Shown here in pieces: positions 42,395 through 51,439 of a stretch of 64,000 bases of DNA. Each line of letters starts with the position of its first letter. Position 1 is the first letter of the stretch. The notes under the pieces are model-generated. The model searched no databases. It saw only the letters and a list, made by a program, of their open reading frames with translations, and was not told the origin of the DNA. The stretch comes from 0-14-0-80-60-11 sp049322355 (GTDB lineage Bacteria; Desulfobacterota; Desulfobaccia; Desulfobaccales; 0-14-0-80-60-11). The stretch covers positions 1-64,000 of the forward strand of contig JBMORG010000006.1 in NCBI GenBank assembly GCA_049322355.1. Direction: 5' to 3'. The position numbers were made by a program, and so were the translations under genes.

Positions 42395-43981
42395 GCAAAA
42401 CCTGCTCCGGACATGCTGCAACAGCTCCTGGAATTCCGGGATCTGTAACCTTGACACCATGGCCGCATAGAGGACCATCCCCACCACGATTACCCCGCCC
42501 AGGCTCAAGATTTGACCCATTAAACCTGATCCTAACCAGGCAGAGGCGTAGCCATGGAGCCAGTAAACCACCAAGCCCATAATGACGCCGGCCCCGGTTC
42601 CCTTAAGCAGCGTGATCAAGAGGCTGCGCACCTGGTAACCGTTTACCTTGTGGTAGAGGACGGCAGCAAGAAAAAGAAAGTTCAAAACCATGCTCAATGA
42701 GGTGGAAAGGGCAATGGCCCGGTGCTGCAACGGCGCCAGGGTGATCTGGATCAACGCCAGGTTGGCGGCCACCGTCACAAAGGAGCCGATGACCGGGACG
42801 CGGGTGTCATCCAGGGCGTAGAACACCGGCACCATGATCTTGACCCCGGCAAAGGCCGCCAGCCCCAGGGCATAAAGCGCCAGGGCCGCTGCAGTTTGAT
42901 GGGTATCCAGCGCGGTGAATTGGCCGTGCTGGTATATGAGAGCAATAATGGGCTGGGCCAGAAAAATCAGCCCGCAGGCTGCGGGCAGAGTAACCAGGAT
43001 AGCCAGGGATAGGGAGGATTGCAGGGCATCCCGCAGAGCGCCCAGATCCTTGTTGGAGGCATGGCGAGAGACCACCGGGAGGGTGGCGACCATCAGGGCC
43101 ACGCCGAACAGTCCCATGGGCAGGTGGAACAAACGATAGGCGTAGTTGAGCCAGGAGATGCTGCCCTGGACGCAACTGGAGGCATAGAAGGTATTAATGA
43201 AGATATTGATCTGGGTGGCGGACAGGCCCACCACTGCGGGGAGCATCAGTTTGACGATGCGCTTGAGACCCGGTTCCCTGAAGTCCAGGACCCAACTGAG
43301 CCTGAAACCTACCCGCCATAAGAGAGGCAGCTGGACCGCCAGTTGCAAAAATCCCCCTACCAATGCACCCCAGGCCATGCCGACAATGGGCTCTACCCCG
43401 AAGCGGGGCGCCACCAGGCTCAGGCTCACCCCAACAACGACGGCACCCAGGTTAAAAAAACTGGAGGCCAGGGAGGGGATGAAAAATTTGCCTTTGGTGT
43501 TGAGGATTCCCATGGCCAGGGCCGCCAGGGATACCAGTACCAAAAAGGGAAACATAATCCGGGTCATCAGGGTGGTCAGGGCCAGCTTCCCCGGAACTGT
43601 GCCGAACTCCGGGGCCATAATCCCCGTGATTTCGGGAGAAAAGAGCATGCCCACCAGGACCAGCAGGCTTAAAAGCAGAGTGAAGCAGAAGATGACGTTG
43701 TTGGCCAGCCGCCAAGTCTGTGCCGGCCCCAGGCGCTGGTCGTAATCGGTGAAAACGGTGACGAAGGCGGAACTCAAGGCGCCTTCGGCAAACAGGTCCC
43801 GCATCAGGTTGGGAATCCGAAAGGCGACGACGTAAGCGTCAAAAGCAAAGCCCGCGCCAAAGAGGGCGGCGAAGACCTGTTCCCTTACCAAGCCGAGAAT
43901 CCGGCTGGCAAAGACCGCAAGGCTCACCGTACCCGCAGCCCGGGCGATTTTTCCGGTTTGAGAGGCTGACTCCTGGGGCAA
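42377..43981 (-). CDS. murJ: Lipid II flippase MurJ
   Basis: A 534-residue MOP-superfamily flippase that moves lipid II across the inner membrane for wall synthesis. About 14 membrane segments are present; KIARAAGTVSLAVFASRILGLVREQ and FGAGFAFDAYVVAFRIPNLMRDLFAEGALS (split) match the MviN signature. The start is TTG 43981; no better ATG precedes the signature. The final residues KAVR and stop lie in a heptamer-type hairpin. Confidence 0.95.
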   Translation of the reverse strand: MPQESASQTGKIARAAGTVSLAVFASRILGLVREQVFAALFGAGFAFDAYVVAFRIPNLMRDLFAEGALSSAFVTVFTDYDQRLGPAQTWRLANNVIFCFTLLLSLLVLVGMLFSPEITGIMAPEFGTVPGKLALTTLMTRIMFPFLVLVSLAALAMGILNTKGKFFIPSLASSFFNLGAVVVGVSLSLVAPRFGVEPIVGMAWGALVGGFLQLAVQLPLLWRVGFRLSWVLDFREPGLKRIVKLMLPAVVGLSATQINIFINTFYASSCVQGSISWLNYAYRLFHLPMGLFGVALMVATLPVVSRHASNKDLGALRDALQSSLSLAILVTLPAACGLIFLAQPIIALIYQHGQFTALDTHQTAAALALYALGLAAFAGVKIMVPVFYALDDTRVPVIGSFVTVAANLALIQITLAPLQHRAIALSTSLSMVLNFLFLAAVLYHKVNGYQVRSLLITLLKGTGAGVIMGLVVYWLHGYASAWLGSGLMGQILSLGGVIVVGMVLYAAMVSRLQIPEFQELLQHVRSRFCRKAVR

Positions 43982-44126
43982 CGGTTACCCTGCCGGGAGA
44001 GCAAGCAACTGAGCCTGCAGGTTCCGCTTCCAGGTCAGGAAGGCAAAGTTCTTAAGAAATATTGGCAAGTGGCGGATCACCACGGCTGCGGAACGGATTC
44101 GGCGCCGATACTTGACCCCTGGCGCT

Positions 44127-44690
44127 CTATCCTGCATTGGTCTGCCCGGTTTTTAGGGCGGTAGACCGTTTCTTTTTCTTAGCGCTGCCCTTGACAGCCG
44201 ACTTGTCTTTCTTGGATGCAGGAGTCAAGATCTTGGCGACCTTAGCGGATTTGCCTGACTTATCCTGAAGGCTTGTGGGTTGGGACTTTTTGGCGGCCCG
44301 AATCGGCCGGGGTCTGATAAACTTCTTTTCCGGCTCTATCTGGCCGGCCGGGGTTTCCGGATGCAACAAGGCATAGACCGGCTGTTCCCCACCCCCCGGA
44401 TTTTGGGCTTTCACCGGTGGAAATTCCACCCGATCCAGCCGGTCCGGCCAGCCCTCGGCATACACGGTCCCCAGAAACCCGGCGAGTTTTAGACGCTGCT
44501 CTGTTTTATCAGGGGCCAGCCAGAAACAAAGAATCAACCCCAATCCAACGACGCCACCCATCAGGGCAAACCCGCTGAGCTTACTCCCTTGGCTGCGGTT
44601 GCGAGGGTGGCCACCCTTGCGCTGCAAAATAAAGGAAAACAGGGCGTACATCCCGTAAGCCAGCAAAATTACGGCTAAAGTAGGAACCAC
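44127..44690 (-). CDS. Membrane protein with basic cytoplasmic or periplasmic tail
   Basis: A 187-residue protein I do not recognise. Two hydrophobic segments (about residues 3-22 and 41-59) precede a mid-region of about 50 residues and a Lys/Ala/Ser-rich tail (KKDKSAVKGSAKKKKRS). The tail resembles histone-like or wall-binding Lys-rich tails and is similar in style to the tails of the carbonic anhydrase and MltD-like proteins of this window. ATG 44690 follows AGGAGAAC. It stands between murJ and the regulator gene. Confidence 0.6.
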   Translation of the reverse strand: MVPTLAVILLAYGMYALFSFILQRKGGHPRNRSQGSKLSGFALMGGVVGLGLILCFWLAPDKTEQRLKLAGFLGTVYAEGWPDRLDRVEFPPVKAQNPGGGEQPVYALLHPETPAGQIEPEKKFIRPRPIRAAKKSQPTSLQDKSGKSAKVAKILTPASKKDKSAVKGSAKKKKRSTALKTGQTNAG

Positions 44691-44779
44691 CAGTTCTCCT
44701 CAAGCTAAAGTTAATACAGCATAACAATAAAATTTTTTCGAAGTCAACTTTTTTCCCGCGTCCTTGTATTGAGCGGATT

Positions 44780-44791
44780 TGACATATGTCA
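44780..44791. promoter_or_regulatory. 12-bp palindrome upstream of the NtrC-type gene
   Basis: TGACATATGTCA, a perfect dyad ending five bases before the -35 box of the regulator gene. It could be an operator for a dimeric regulator; the protein is unknown. Confidence 0.5.
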
Positions 44792-44796
44792 TTTTA

Positions 44797-44825
44797 TTGA
44801 CACAAAAGCCACTTTGGTGTATCCT
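44797..44825 (+). promoter_or_regulatory. Sigma70-type promoter of the NtrC-type gene
   Basis: TTGACA (44797-44802), 17-base spacer, TATCCT (44820-44825), 23 bases before the ATG. The match is strong at -35. Confidence 0.75.
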
Positions 44826-44848
44826 ACATTAACATCAGGAGATCGTTC

Positions 44849-46279
44849 ATGAAACAGGAAAACGCCTCCATCCTGGTGGTAGATGATGATCCGGCCCTGC
44901 TCCAGAGCCTGAAAGAAATTCTGGAAGCCGAGGGCTATGAGGTTACCACCGCCATCGACGGCGAACAAGGTTTACTTCGGTTAAGAGAACAGGCTTTTGA
45001 CCTGGTGCTGAGTGACCTGGCCATGCCCGGCCTGGACGGCATGGAACTGCTAAAACACGTCAAGCGCGAATTGCCCGAGTGCCCCTGCATCATCATCACC
45101 GGTTACGGGTCTATCGAAAACGCAGTTGCCGCGATCCGCCAGGGGGCCTATGACTACTTTACCAAGCCGGTGGATGCCACCGAACTTCGCCTGGTAGTGG
45201 GCCGGGCCCTGGAACACCGCCGCCTCAAATGGGAAAATCTGCACCTAAAGAAACAGCTTCACCGGCGGTTCGGATTCGGCAACATGGTGGGCAACAGCGA
45301 ACCCATGATCCGGGTCTTCGACCTGATTCGCAAAGTGGCGGACAGTGACAGCAACGTCTTGATCCTGGGCGAATCCGGTACCGGCAAGGAGCTCATCGCC
45401 CACGCCATCCATTATAATAGCCCCCGCCGGGAAGGGCCCCTGATCCCGGTCAACTGCGCCGCGATTCCCGAGGACCTCCTGGAGAGCGAACTCTTCGGGC
45501 ACGAACGAGGCGCCTTTACCCACGCGGTGCGCACCCGCATCGGCCGCTTCGAACAGGCCAACGGCGGCACCATCTTTTTAGATGAAATCTCAGAGATGAG
45601 CCCCGGCCTCCAGGTAAAGATACTTCGGGTCCTGCAGGATCACTCCTTTGAAAGGATCGGTGGCATCAAAACCATCCGGGTGGATATCCGGGTGATCGCC
45701 GCCACCAACCGCAACCTGGAAGAACTGGTGAGCCAGAACAAATTCCGGGAAGACCTGTTCTACCGCCTGAATGTCATTCCTATTGCGGTGCCCCCGTTGC
45801 GGGAGCGGACTTCCGATATCCCGCTGTTGGTGCAACACTTCCTGCACATATTTAGCCGCACCAAGAAGAAACCCCTCAAACGTCTCAGCCCCGCGGTTTC
45901 CGACTTGCTCTGCCAGTATCCCTGGCCGGGCAATGTCCGGGAATTGGAAAACCTCATGGAACGCCTGGTCATCCTTACCGAAGGGGAAATTATTGAGATC
46001 CCCGACTTGCCCGAGAAGTTTCAGCGCCTGGTCTTGCCTCCCCCGGAGAAGCCCACAGATTTTCCCGAGCGGGGTATTCATTTTACCGATGCAGTGGCCT
46101 CCTTCGAGCGCAACCTGATTCTCAAGGCCCTGCGCCAAACCAACTGGGTAAAAAGCCAGGCAGCCCAACTCCTTCATCTCAACCGCACAACCTTGCTGGA
46201 AAAGATGAAAAAGCAAAACATCCCCTCTAGTCCCGAATCCACCCCCCGGCCTGAGAAATTCTTCAAAGATTCGGCTTAA
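44849..46279 (+). CDS. NtrC-family response regulator with GAFTHA loop
   Basis: A 476-residue sigma54-type activator. The receiver domain (1-120) has DDD at 12-14 and phospho-acceptor Asp56. The AAA+ domain (about 145-385) has Walker A GESGTGKE and Walker B GGTIFLDEI. The C-terminal Fis-type HTH (about 425-465) is SQAAQLLHLNRTTLLEKM. The sigma54-contacting loop reads GAFTHA instead of GAFTGA, so sigma54 interaction may be altered, although the following RTRIGRFEQANGG is normal. No histidine kinase gene is adjacent, so its partner is elsewhere. It has its own sigma70 promoter. Confidence 0.93.
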   Translation: MKQENASILVVDDDPALLQSLKEILEAEGYEVTTAIDGEQGLLRLREQAFDLVLSDLAMPGLDGMELLKHVKRELPECPCIIITGYGSIENAVAAIRQGAYDYFTKPVDATELRLVVGRALEHRRLKWENLHLKKQLHRRFGFGNMVGNSEPMIRVFDLIRKVADSDSNVLILGESGTGKELIAHAIHYNSPRREGPLIPVNCAAIPEDLLESELFGHERGAFTHAVRTRIGRFEQANGGTIFLDEISEMSPGLQVKILRVLQDHSFERIGGIKTIRVDIRVIAATNRNLEELVSQNKFREDLFYRLNVIPIAVPPLRERTSDIPLLVQHFLHIFSRTKKKPLKRLSPAVSDLLCQYPWPGNVRELENLMERLVILTEGEIIEIPDLPEKFQRLVLPPPEKPTDFPERGIHFTDAVASFERNLILKALRQTNWVKSQAAQLLHLNRTTLLEKMKKQNIPSSPESTPRPEKFFKDSA

Positions 46280-46295
46280 TAGGGTTCAACAGGCT

Positions 46296-46359
46296 TTCCA
46301 GCCTATGCAAACGCACGGTAAAGCCTGCAGCTACATTTTGCAAGAGGCTCTTTTGGCAA
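46296..46359 (-). repeat. 64-bp dispersed element, copy 2
   Basis: Reverse complement matches 23763-23826 at 56 of 64 positions by hand. It lies just behind the regulator gene. The central hairpin of copy 1 is disrupted here. Confidence 0.85.
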
Positions 46360-46537
46360 TTGCTATAAGTTAATCTTGCACAGCTTTTTCTTTAGAAGCA
46401 ATCTTTCTTTGCTGATTATCGTGGTTATATTGAACGCCATATTGGTGGTTAACCGCGAAAAAAACCTGTCCGGGCCACCGGTTGTGGCTGGAAAAAAGAT
46501 ATGTTAGGTTAGCGACAATCTTTCTGGAGGTGAGGTT

Positions 46538-46912
46538 ATGGCTGAAGCCTTTCCGGCCACCCAACGCGAGGCTATTTTGGTTTTCCATTTTGCCGACCGG
46601 GTTAAAGCCGAACTCCTGCTGGCATCCCGCTTACTCAACAGCGTGACCCTGATGGAAGGCTTGGAAAAGGAAGGGGCGGGCAAGCTCTTTGTGGACTTTC
46701 TCAAGGGCTTGGAACAGGAGATCAACCTGGCCCAGGTGCAGATCGGTGACCCCGAGATGATTCGGGTGCGTACCGTGATGACGGGACTCATCGGCATGGC
46801 CGATTCCAACATGTTCGCCGACATCCAGTCCCATATTACCTGGATGATCAGCACCATGGCAACCTATGCCCAGCGGGCCATGGAATATCTTGTACGAGAG
46901 AAGTTGTTGTAG
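46538..46912 (+). CDS. Unknown helical protein of 124 residues
   Basis: I do not recognise this protein. It is rich in predicted amphipathic helices (AELLLASRLLNSV, KLFVDFLKGLEQEINLAQ, QSHITWMISTMATYAQRAMEYL), has no signal peptide and no Cys, and resembles small four-helix proteins. ATG 46538 is preceded by TGGAGGTGAGG, a strong ribosome site, and the region is well conserved in codon use, so the gene is probably real. No operon partner is clear. Confidence 0.65.
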   Translation: MAEAFPATQREAILVFHFADRVKAELLLASRLLNSVTLMEGLEKEGAGKLFVDFLKGLEQEINLAQVQIGDPEMIRVRTVMTGLIGMADSNMFADIQSHITWMISTMATYAQRAMEYLVREKLL

Positions 46913-47276
46913 GCTGCAAACTCTTGACTAAACCGCCCTTCTGGGTGAGGAGTTTAGGGGTACAGCGCCATCATTCATCTTTTTTACCTCGGCCCTCAGG
47001 GTTAAAATCCAGGGAAAAAGCCAACCGGAGGATCGCCTGGGCCGGGCCGGGGCTGGACACGTGCCAGGCCATCGCGAAGTGCCCTCACCTTATAACCAGG
47101 CAGGCGGCACCTGCCGGCGCGTTGCACTCGCCCCTGTGCTATGGTTGTACCTCACCTTCGTCCCAGGGTTGGTTCCCCTCTTTCGACAGAAATGCTTTTT
47201 AAGGGATAGCTGGATTTTTTCCCTGCGGCCTGGACTCTCAAGAAGTCAAATTTAGTGGCAGAAGGCAGGAGAGTGG
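46913..47276. other. Gap without a gene
   Basis: About 365 bases between two plus-strand genes. Open frames exist (for example 46924-47202) but lack ribosome sites and protein-like composition. A GGCGGCACCTGCCGG hairpin lies near 47103-47117. It should contain the promoter of the TPR protein gene. Confidence 0.45.
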
Positions 47277-49607
47277 ATGGCGCAGCGTTCCTGGAAAATA
47301 CTGGCTGGCATCATTCTGATCCTGGCAACCGTGATCGTTTATGCAGACCTGAGTAACCATCAGTTTATCAGCTTTGATGACAATCTTTACGTCACTGATA
47401 ATCCCACGGTTCAGAGAGGGCTCACCCTCCAGGGGGTCACCTGGGCTTTTACTACCTTCCATGCCGGTAATTGGATACCTCTGACCTGGCTCTCTCACAT
47501 GGTGAACTGTCAGTTGTTCGGGTTGAACCCAAGAGGCCACCTATTAACCAACTTACTTCTCCATGTCGCCAATACCCTGCTTTTGTTTTCATTTTTTCTC
47601 CGGACTACCCAAGCCCTGGGGCCCAGTTTTCTGGTAGCCGCCCTGTTTGCCCTTCATCCGCTCCACGTGGAGTCGGTGGCCTGGGTGTCAGAACGCAAAG
47701 ATGTCTTGAGCACCTTCTTCTGGCTGCTTACCATGTGGGCCTACGTCTGGTACCTCAAGTCTCCGGGGATACAGCGCTACCTGGCAGTTTTGCTCTGTTT
47801 CGGCTTGGGGCTGATGTCCAAGCCCATGCTGGTAACCCTGCCCTTTGTGCTGCTGCTCTTGGACTACTGGCCTTTGGGGCGTTGGCAACTCAATGGTGCA
47901 ACTGGGGCGAATCCGGTTGCTAACCGAGTGTCGCGAACCGATCGCAAGGTTCCCCTCTCCCGCTTAATCTTGGAGAAAGTGCCTCTTTTAGTCCTGGTGG
48001 TGATGTTCGGCTTGATTTCCTTCCATGCACAAAAAGTGTCTGGAGCAGTAACGTCGGTGGAAAATTTCCCCATTGCCGCTCGCCTGAGCAATGCTCTGAT
48101 AGCCTATGTCAGTTATATGGGAATGATGATCTGGCCCGCTCATTTGGGCGTCTATTATCCACTTATAGAGGAGGATATCACCTTTGGGTCGGCGCTGGGG
48201 GCCGGGCTCATATTGCTGTTTCTTTCTTCAGCAATAATCTGGCAGGCTCGGCGACGTCTTTATCTTCCGGTGGGGTGGCTGTGGTACTTGGGAACCCTGG
48301 TGCCGGTCATCGGCTTGGTGCAGATAGGCAATCAGGCCCTGGCGGACCGCTACACCTATGTTCCCCTCATCGGTCTTTTTCTCATAATTGCCTATGGGTT
48401 AAGTGACCTCGTAGCCGGCTGGCCCCGGCTGAAGACCCTTGTGCCCCTGGGGATTGGGATTCTCTTGGCTGCCCTGGCCCTTTGTACCTATCGGCAGGTG
48501 GGCTACTGGCATGACTCGCAGTCTCTATACGAACATACCCTGCGAATAACGAGAAACAATTATTTGATCAATTACAACCTCGGAAACAGATGGTATGCGC
48601 AAGGCAAGCTTGAATCGGCCATTTCTTGCTATACCGAGGCCCTGCGAATCTTTCCCGATTATTTCGAGGCGCATAACAACCTGGGGCTGGCTCTGCAGGC
48701 GCAAGGCAAGGCGGAGCAGGCAATTTTCCACTATAACGAGGCCCTGCGAATCAACCCTGATTTTGACAAGGCGCACAATAACCTGGGGCTGGCCTTGTAT
48801 ACGCAAGGCAAGGTGGAGCCGGCAATTTCCCACTATAACGAGGCCTTACGGCTCCGCCCCCATTACCCCGAGGCGCATAATAACCTTGGTATGGCCTTAT
48901 ATGCGCAAGGCAAGGTGGACTCGGCAATTTCCCACTATAACGAGGCCCTGCGGCTCCAGCCTGGCTTTGCCCAGGCCCACTATAACTTAGGGCTGGCCTT
49001 GCAGGCGCAGGGCAGGACGGAGCCGGCAATTTCCCACTTTACCGAGGCCTTGCGAATTAACCCTGATTTTGACAAGGCCCATAACCAACTGGGGTTGGCC
49101 TTGTATACGCAAGGCAAGGTGGAGCAGGCAATTTTTCATTATTCCGAGGTCTTGCGGCTCCAGCCCAATAATTTCAAAGCACATAACAACCTGGGAATTG
49201 CCTTGGCTTCCCAGGGCAAACTGGAGCAGGCGATCCAGCATTACCGGCAGGCCTTACATCTGAAACCCGACTATGCTCAGGCTTTGAATAACCTGGCCTA
49301 TGTTCTGGCCACGGCTGCCGACCAGAAATTTCGTGACGGCCCCGCAGCGGTGCAACTTGCTGAAAAAGCCAACCGGCTCACCGGATTTAGCCAACCAGAG
49401 ACGGTAGACACCCTGGCGGCGGCTTATGCGGCGGCGGGCCGCTTCCCGGAAGCTATCCAGTCCTCCCGGAAAGCTCTCAATCTCGCCCGGCGCCGCGGCC
49501 AGCCGGACCTAATCAAACAAATTACCGACAGGATGTATCTCTACCAGGCAGGCCTGCCATTCCGCGCCAGCTCATCAGCTTCCCACCTCCGTGAGGAGTC
49601 GCGCTAG
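47277..49607 (+). CDS. TMTC-like membrane protein with tandem TPR repeats
   Basis: A 776-residue protein with about ten membrane spans (1-410) and at least seven TPR units (about 420-660). The N-terminal half matches the GT-C-like TMTC/PMT-type layout: SFDDNLYVTDNP with the acidic pair in the first outer loop, and HPLHVESVAWVSERKDVLS. TMTC proteins of animals O-mannosylate cadherins; a bacterial substrate is unknown, so protein O-glycosylation is inference. TPR units 2-3 and 5-6 are near copies, 306 bases apart, showing a recent three-unit duplication. GGAGAG precedes ATG 47277. Confidence 0.85.
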   Translation: MAQRSWKILAGIILILATVIVYADLSNHQFISFDDNLYVTDNPTVQRGLTLQGVTWAFTTFHAGNWIPLTWLSHMVNCQLFGLNPRGHLLTNLLLHVANTLLLFSFFLRTTQALGPSFLVAALFALHPLHVESVAWVSERKDVLSTFFWLLTMWAYVWYLKSPGIQRYLAVLLCFGLGLMSKPMLVTLPFVLLLLDYWPLGRWQLNGATGANPVANRVSRTDRKVPLSRLILEKVPLLVLVVMFGLISFHAQKVSGAVTSVENFPIAARLSNALIAYVSYMGMMIWPAHLGVYYPLIEEDITFGSALGAGLILLFLSSAIIWQARRRLYLPVGWLWYLGTLVPVIGLVQIGNQALADRYTYVPLIGLFLIIAYGLSDLVAGWPRLKTLVPLGIGILLAALALCTYRQVGYWHDSQSLYEHTLRITRNNYLINYNLGNRWYAQGKLESAISCYTEALRIFPDYFEAHNNLGLALQAQGKAEQAIFHYNEALRINPDFDKAHNNLGLALYTQGKVEPAISHYNEALRLRPHYPEAHNNLGMALYAQGKVDSAISHYNEALRLQPGFAQAHYNLGLALQAQGRTEPAISHFTEALRINPDFDKAHNQLGLALYTQGKVEQAIFHYSEVLRLQPNNFKAHNNLGIALASQGKLEQAIQHYRQALHLKPDYAQALNNLAYVLATAADQKFRDGPAAVQLAEKANRLTGFSQPETVDTLAAAYAAAGRFPEAIQSSRKALNLARRRGQPDLIKQITDRMYLYQAGLPFRASSSASHLREESR
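48744..49151 (+). repeat. 306-bp-spaced duplication within the TPR region
   Basis: The segment from 48744 (CTGCGAATCAACCCTGATT...) recurs from 49050 with high identity for about 100 bases. The spacing equals three 34-residue TPR units, so a three-unit block was duplicated. Confidence 0.8.
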
Positions 49608-49704
49608 TCCTTCACCCGGCGCAACCCTCTCTGGGATAACAAATGTTAAACATAAAATTCGCGCATTAATGGGTAGCACCATTTCTGATTATCACTGCAT
49701 TTTG

Positions 49705-49785
49705 TCACCCTGAGCCGAAGGCGCAGGGTCTCTGTATTTCTACAAAGAGGTGAGTCTTCGCCACCTACAGCCGCTCACAATGACA
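49705..49785 (+). repeat. CACCCTGAG...AATGACA dispersed element, copy 2
   Basis: Same order of blocks as 34515-34590: TCACCCTGAG, AGGGTCTCT, GAG-TCTTC, CGCTCACAATGACA. It lies in the gap between the TPR gene and larC. Confidence 0.75.
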
Positions 49786-49872
49786 AATTTGGGAAAATAC
49801 AGGATACTCGCAGAAATCAATATCGCGTTGAGTTGTATTGCATGGTTTATCCATGCTTGGCGTTGTCTCGCC

Positions 49873-51042
49873 TCATTCCCGGGGCACCAGCCGGTAGACT
49901 TCCAAGAGAGGCAGGCCCTGGGCTTCGGCCATCTGGCGGCAGGCTTCGTACTCAGCTAGTAACCTGCGGCGGCCGCCGTATTCCATGACCTTCACCTGGA
50001 GCGGGCCGTAGGGGGTGGCGATGGTCTCGGGCCAGCGCCGGGCCGTGACCCGCTCCACCTCCATAACCCGCACCCCCAGGGTGGTGGAATCCGCGAAAAT
50101 CCGGTCCAGCAGCCCCTCTTTGGCCGCAACGGGCGCGACCACGGTTAAGCGCACGCCGGGACGGTTTTTTTTCATTTGGATGGGGGCCAGCGCCACGTCC
50201 AAGGCCCCGGCGCCCAAGAGGCCAGCCATGAGGGGCTCGTACCATTCCGGGTTCATGTCGTCCAGGTGGGTTTCCAAGACCAGGATAGTCTCCCGGCGGC
50301 CCGCAGCCGCAACCAGGGGCGCCCCCAGGTAGAGACGCAGGAGATTGGGATGGCCCGGCAGGTCCCGGCTGCCGGCGCCGTACCCGACTTGGGCCAGCGT
50401 CATGGCCGGGCAGGGCTCGCAGACAGCCTCGCAGGCTTTCAGGATCGCGGCCCCGGTGGGGGTGACCAGCTCTCCCGGCAGGTCGGTGCCGTAAACCGCC
50501 AGGCCCTTCAACAACTCCAGGGTGGCGGGAGCCGGGTTGGGCAGCCGCCCGTGGCCCGCGGCGATCATGCCCCAGCCCATGGGCAGGGAACTGCAAAAGA
50601 CCCGGGAAACCCCCAGGCGCTCTAAGCCGTGCGCCGCGCCCACCACGTCCACGATGGTGTCCAGGGCCCCCAGTTCGTGGAAATGCACGGTTTCCAGGGG
50701 TTGGCCGTGGATGCGGGCCTCCACCTCTCCCAGGAGGCGAAACGTGGTAAGGCTCCGGGCCTTGACCGCGTCGGTCAAGGGGGCTTGTTCGATCAGGGCG
50801 CAGATTTCCCGGTAGGTGCGGGCCGGCTGGCGCTTGGGGGAAGAAATCTCCACCTTGACGCCGGTGAGGTGTTCTTTGCTCACCTGATGGGCCGTGATGG
50901 AGACTTCCACCAACCCCAGGGCGGCGACCAGGTTTTGAAGTTCTTCCACCGGCAGCCCCAGGTCAATCAAGGCCCCCAGGGTCATATCGCCGCTGATGCC
51001 CGAGAAACAGTCAAAAAACGCCCAGCACTGAGGAACCTGCAA
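49873..51042 (-). CDS. larC: Nickel-pincer cofactor cyclometallase LarC
   Basis: A 389-residue LarC, which inserts nickel into the pyridinium dithiocarboxylate pincer cofactor of lactate racemase-type enzymes. FDCFSGISGDMTLGALIDLG at the N-terminus and VHFHELGALDTIVDVVGA near 105 are signatures, and the C-terminal LETHLDDMNPEWYEPL is also typical. In some bacteria LarC is made from two frames by programmed frameshift; here one uninterrupted frame encodes it. The only nearby start is TTG 51042, directly behind a C-rich repeat. No larA, larB or larE is present in the window. Confidence 0.92.
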   Translation of the reverse strand: MQVPQCWAFFDCFSGISGDMTLGALIDLGLPVEELQNLVAALGLVEVSITAHQVSKEHLTGVKVEISSPKRQPARTYREICALIEQAPLTDAVKARSLTTFRLLGEVEARIHGQPLETVHFHELGALDTIVDVVGAAHGLERLGVSRVFCSSLPMGWGMIAAGHGRLPNPAPATLELLKGLAVYGTDLPGELVTPTGAAILKACEAVCEPCPAMTLAQVGYGAGSRDLPGHPNLLRLYLGAPLVAAAGRRETILVLETHLDDMNPEWYEPLMAGLLGAGALDVALAPIQMKKNRPGVRLTVVAPVAAKEGLLDRIFADSTTLGVRVMEVERVTARRWPETIATPYGPLQVKVMEYGGRRRLLAEYEACRQMAEAQGLPLLEVYRLVPRE

Positions 51043-51051
51043 AAATTATTT

Positions 51052-51090
51052 CCCCCTCACCCAACCCCTCTCTTACCAGATAGAGGGGAT
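51052..51090. repeat. CCCCCTCACCCAACCCCTCTC...GAGGGG repeat
   Basis: An imperfect inverted repeat (CCCCTCTC...TAGAGGGG) related in style to the C-rich repeats at 32905 and 35231. It starts ten bases upstream of the larC start codon. Confidence 0.55.
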
Positions 51091-51331
51091 TAATGACATG
51101 ATATTAACGCCACATCCATTATAATTCATCTTTGGCTAAATTCCGAATATTTAGCGGTCAGTAGCATTCTGCCCTATTTTTGCTATCTAAAGGTTGGTGA
51201 GGCACTCTTAAAATTGGCCTCTACTCCTTGAAGCATATTCATGCAAGCCATCCCTTTACTATAAGACAAAAGTAATTTTCAATTATCATTGATAAATATA
51301 CAACTTAGAGGCGTTTTATTGTAAAATTTGC

Positions 51332-51361
51332 TTGACAAATATTATTAAATATGCTTATAGT
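51332..51361 (+). promoter_or_regulatory. Sigma70-type promoter before the riboswitch
   Basis: TTGACA (51332-51337), 18-base spacer, TATAGT (51356-51361). The start of transcription would be near 51368, exactly where the riboswitch core begins. Confidence 0.8.
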
Positions 51362-51365
51362 GCAA

Positions 51366-51430
51366 AATCAAACCCATCGGAAGGTGGGGACGGAAGCCAC
51401 GGGTCTTTAAATTTGTGTGGCTGTGCGCAA
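51366..51430 (+). ncRNA. Probable c-di-GMP-I (GEMM) riboswitch
   Basis: The core reads CAAACCCATC-GGAA-GGTGGGG followed by ACGGAAGCCACGGGTCTT. This matches the GEMM-I layout: CAAACC, a 6-bp stem capped by a GNRA loop (51373-51388), then GACG-AAGCCACGGG. It is one base shorter than the common GACGCAAAGCC and its second stem (51405-51430) is less clear, so a variant is possible. It sits directly behind a sigma70 promoter and upstream of a PEP-CTERM surface protein, a plausible c-di-GMP target. Confidence 0.7.
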
Positions 51431-51439
51431 AAAACGATG

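Noticed and set aside
46924..47202. Plus-strand frame of 92 codons in the gap before the TPR gene
   Set aside because: No ribosome site, Arg/Pro-rich shadow-type composition, no recognisable feature.
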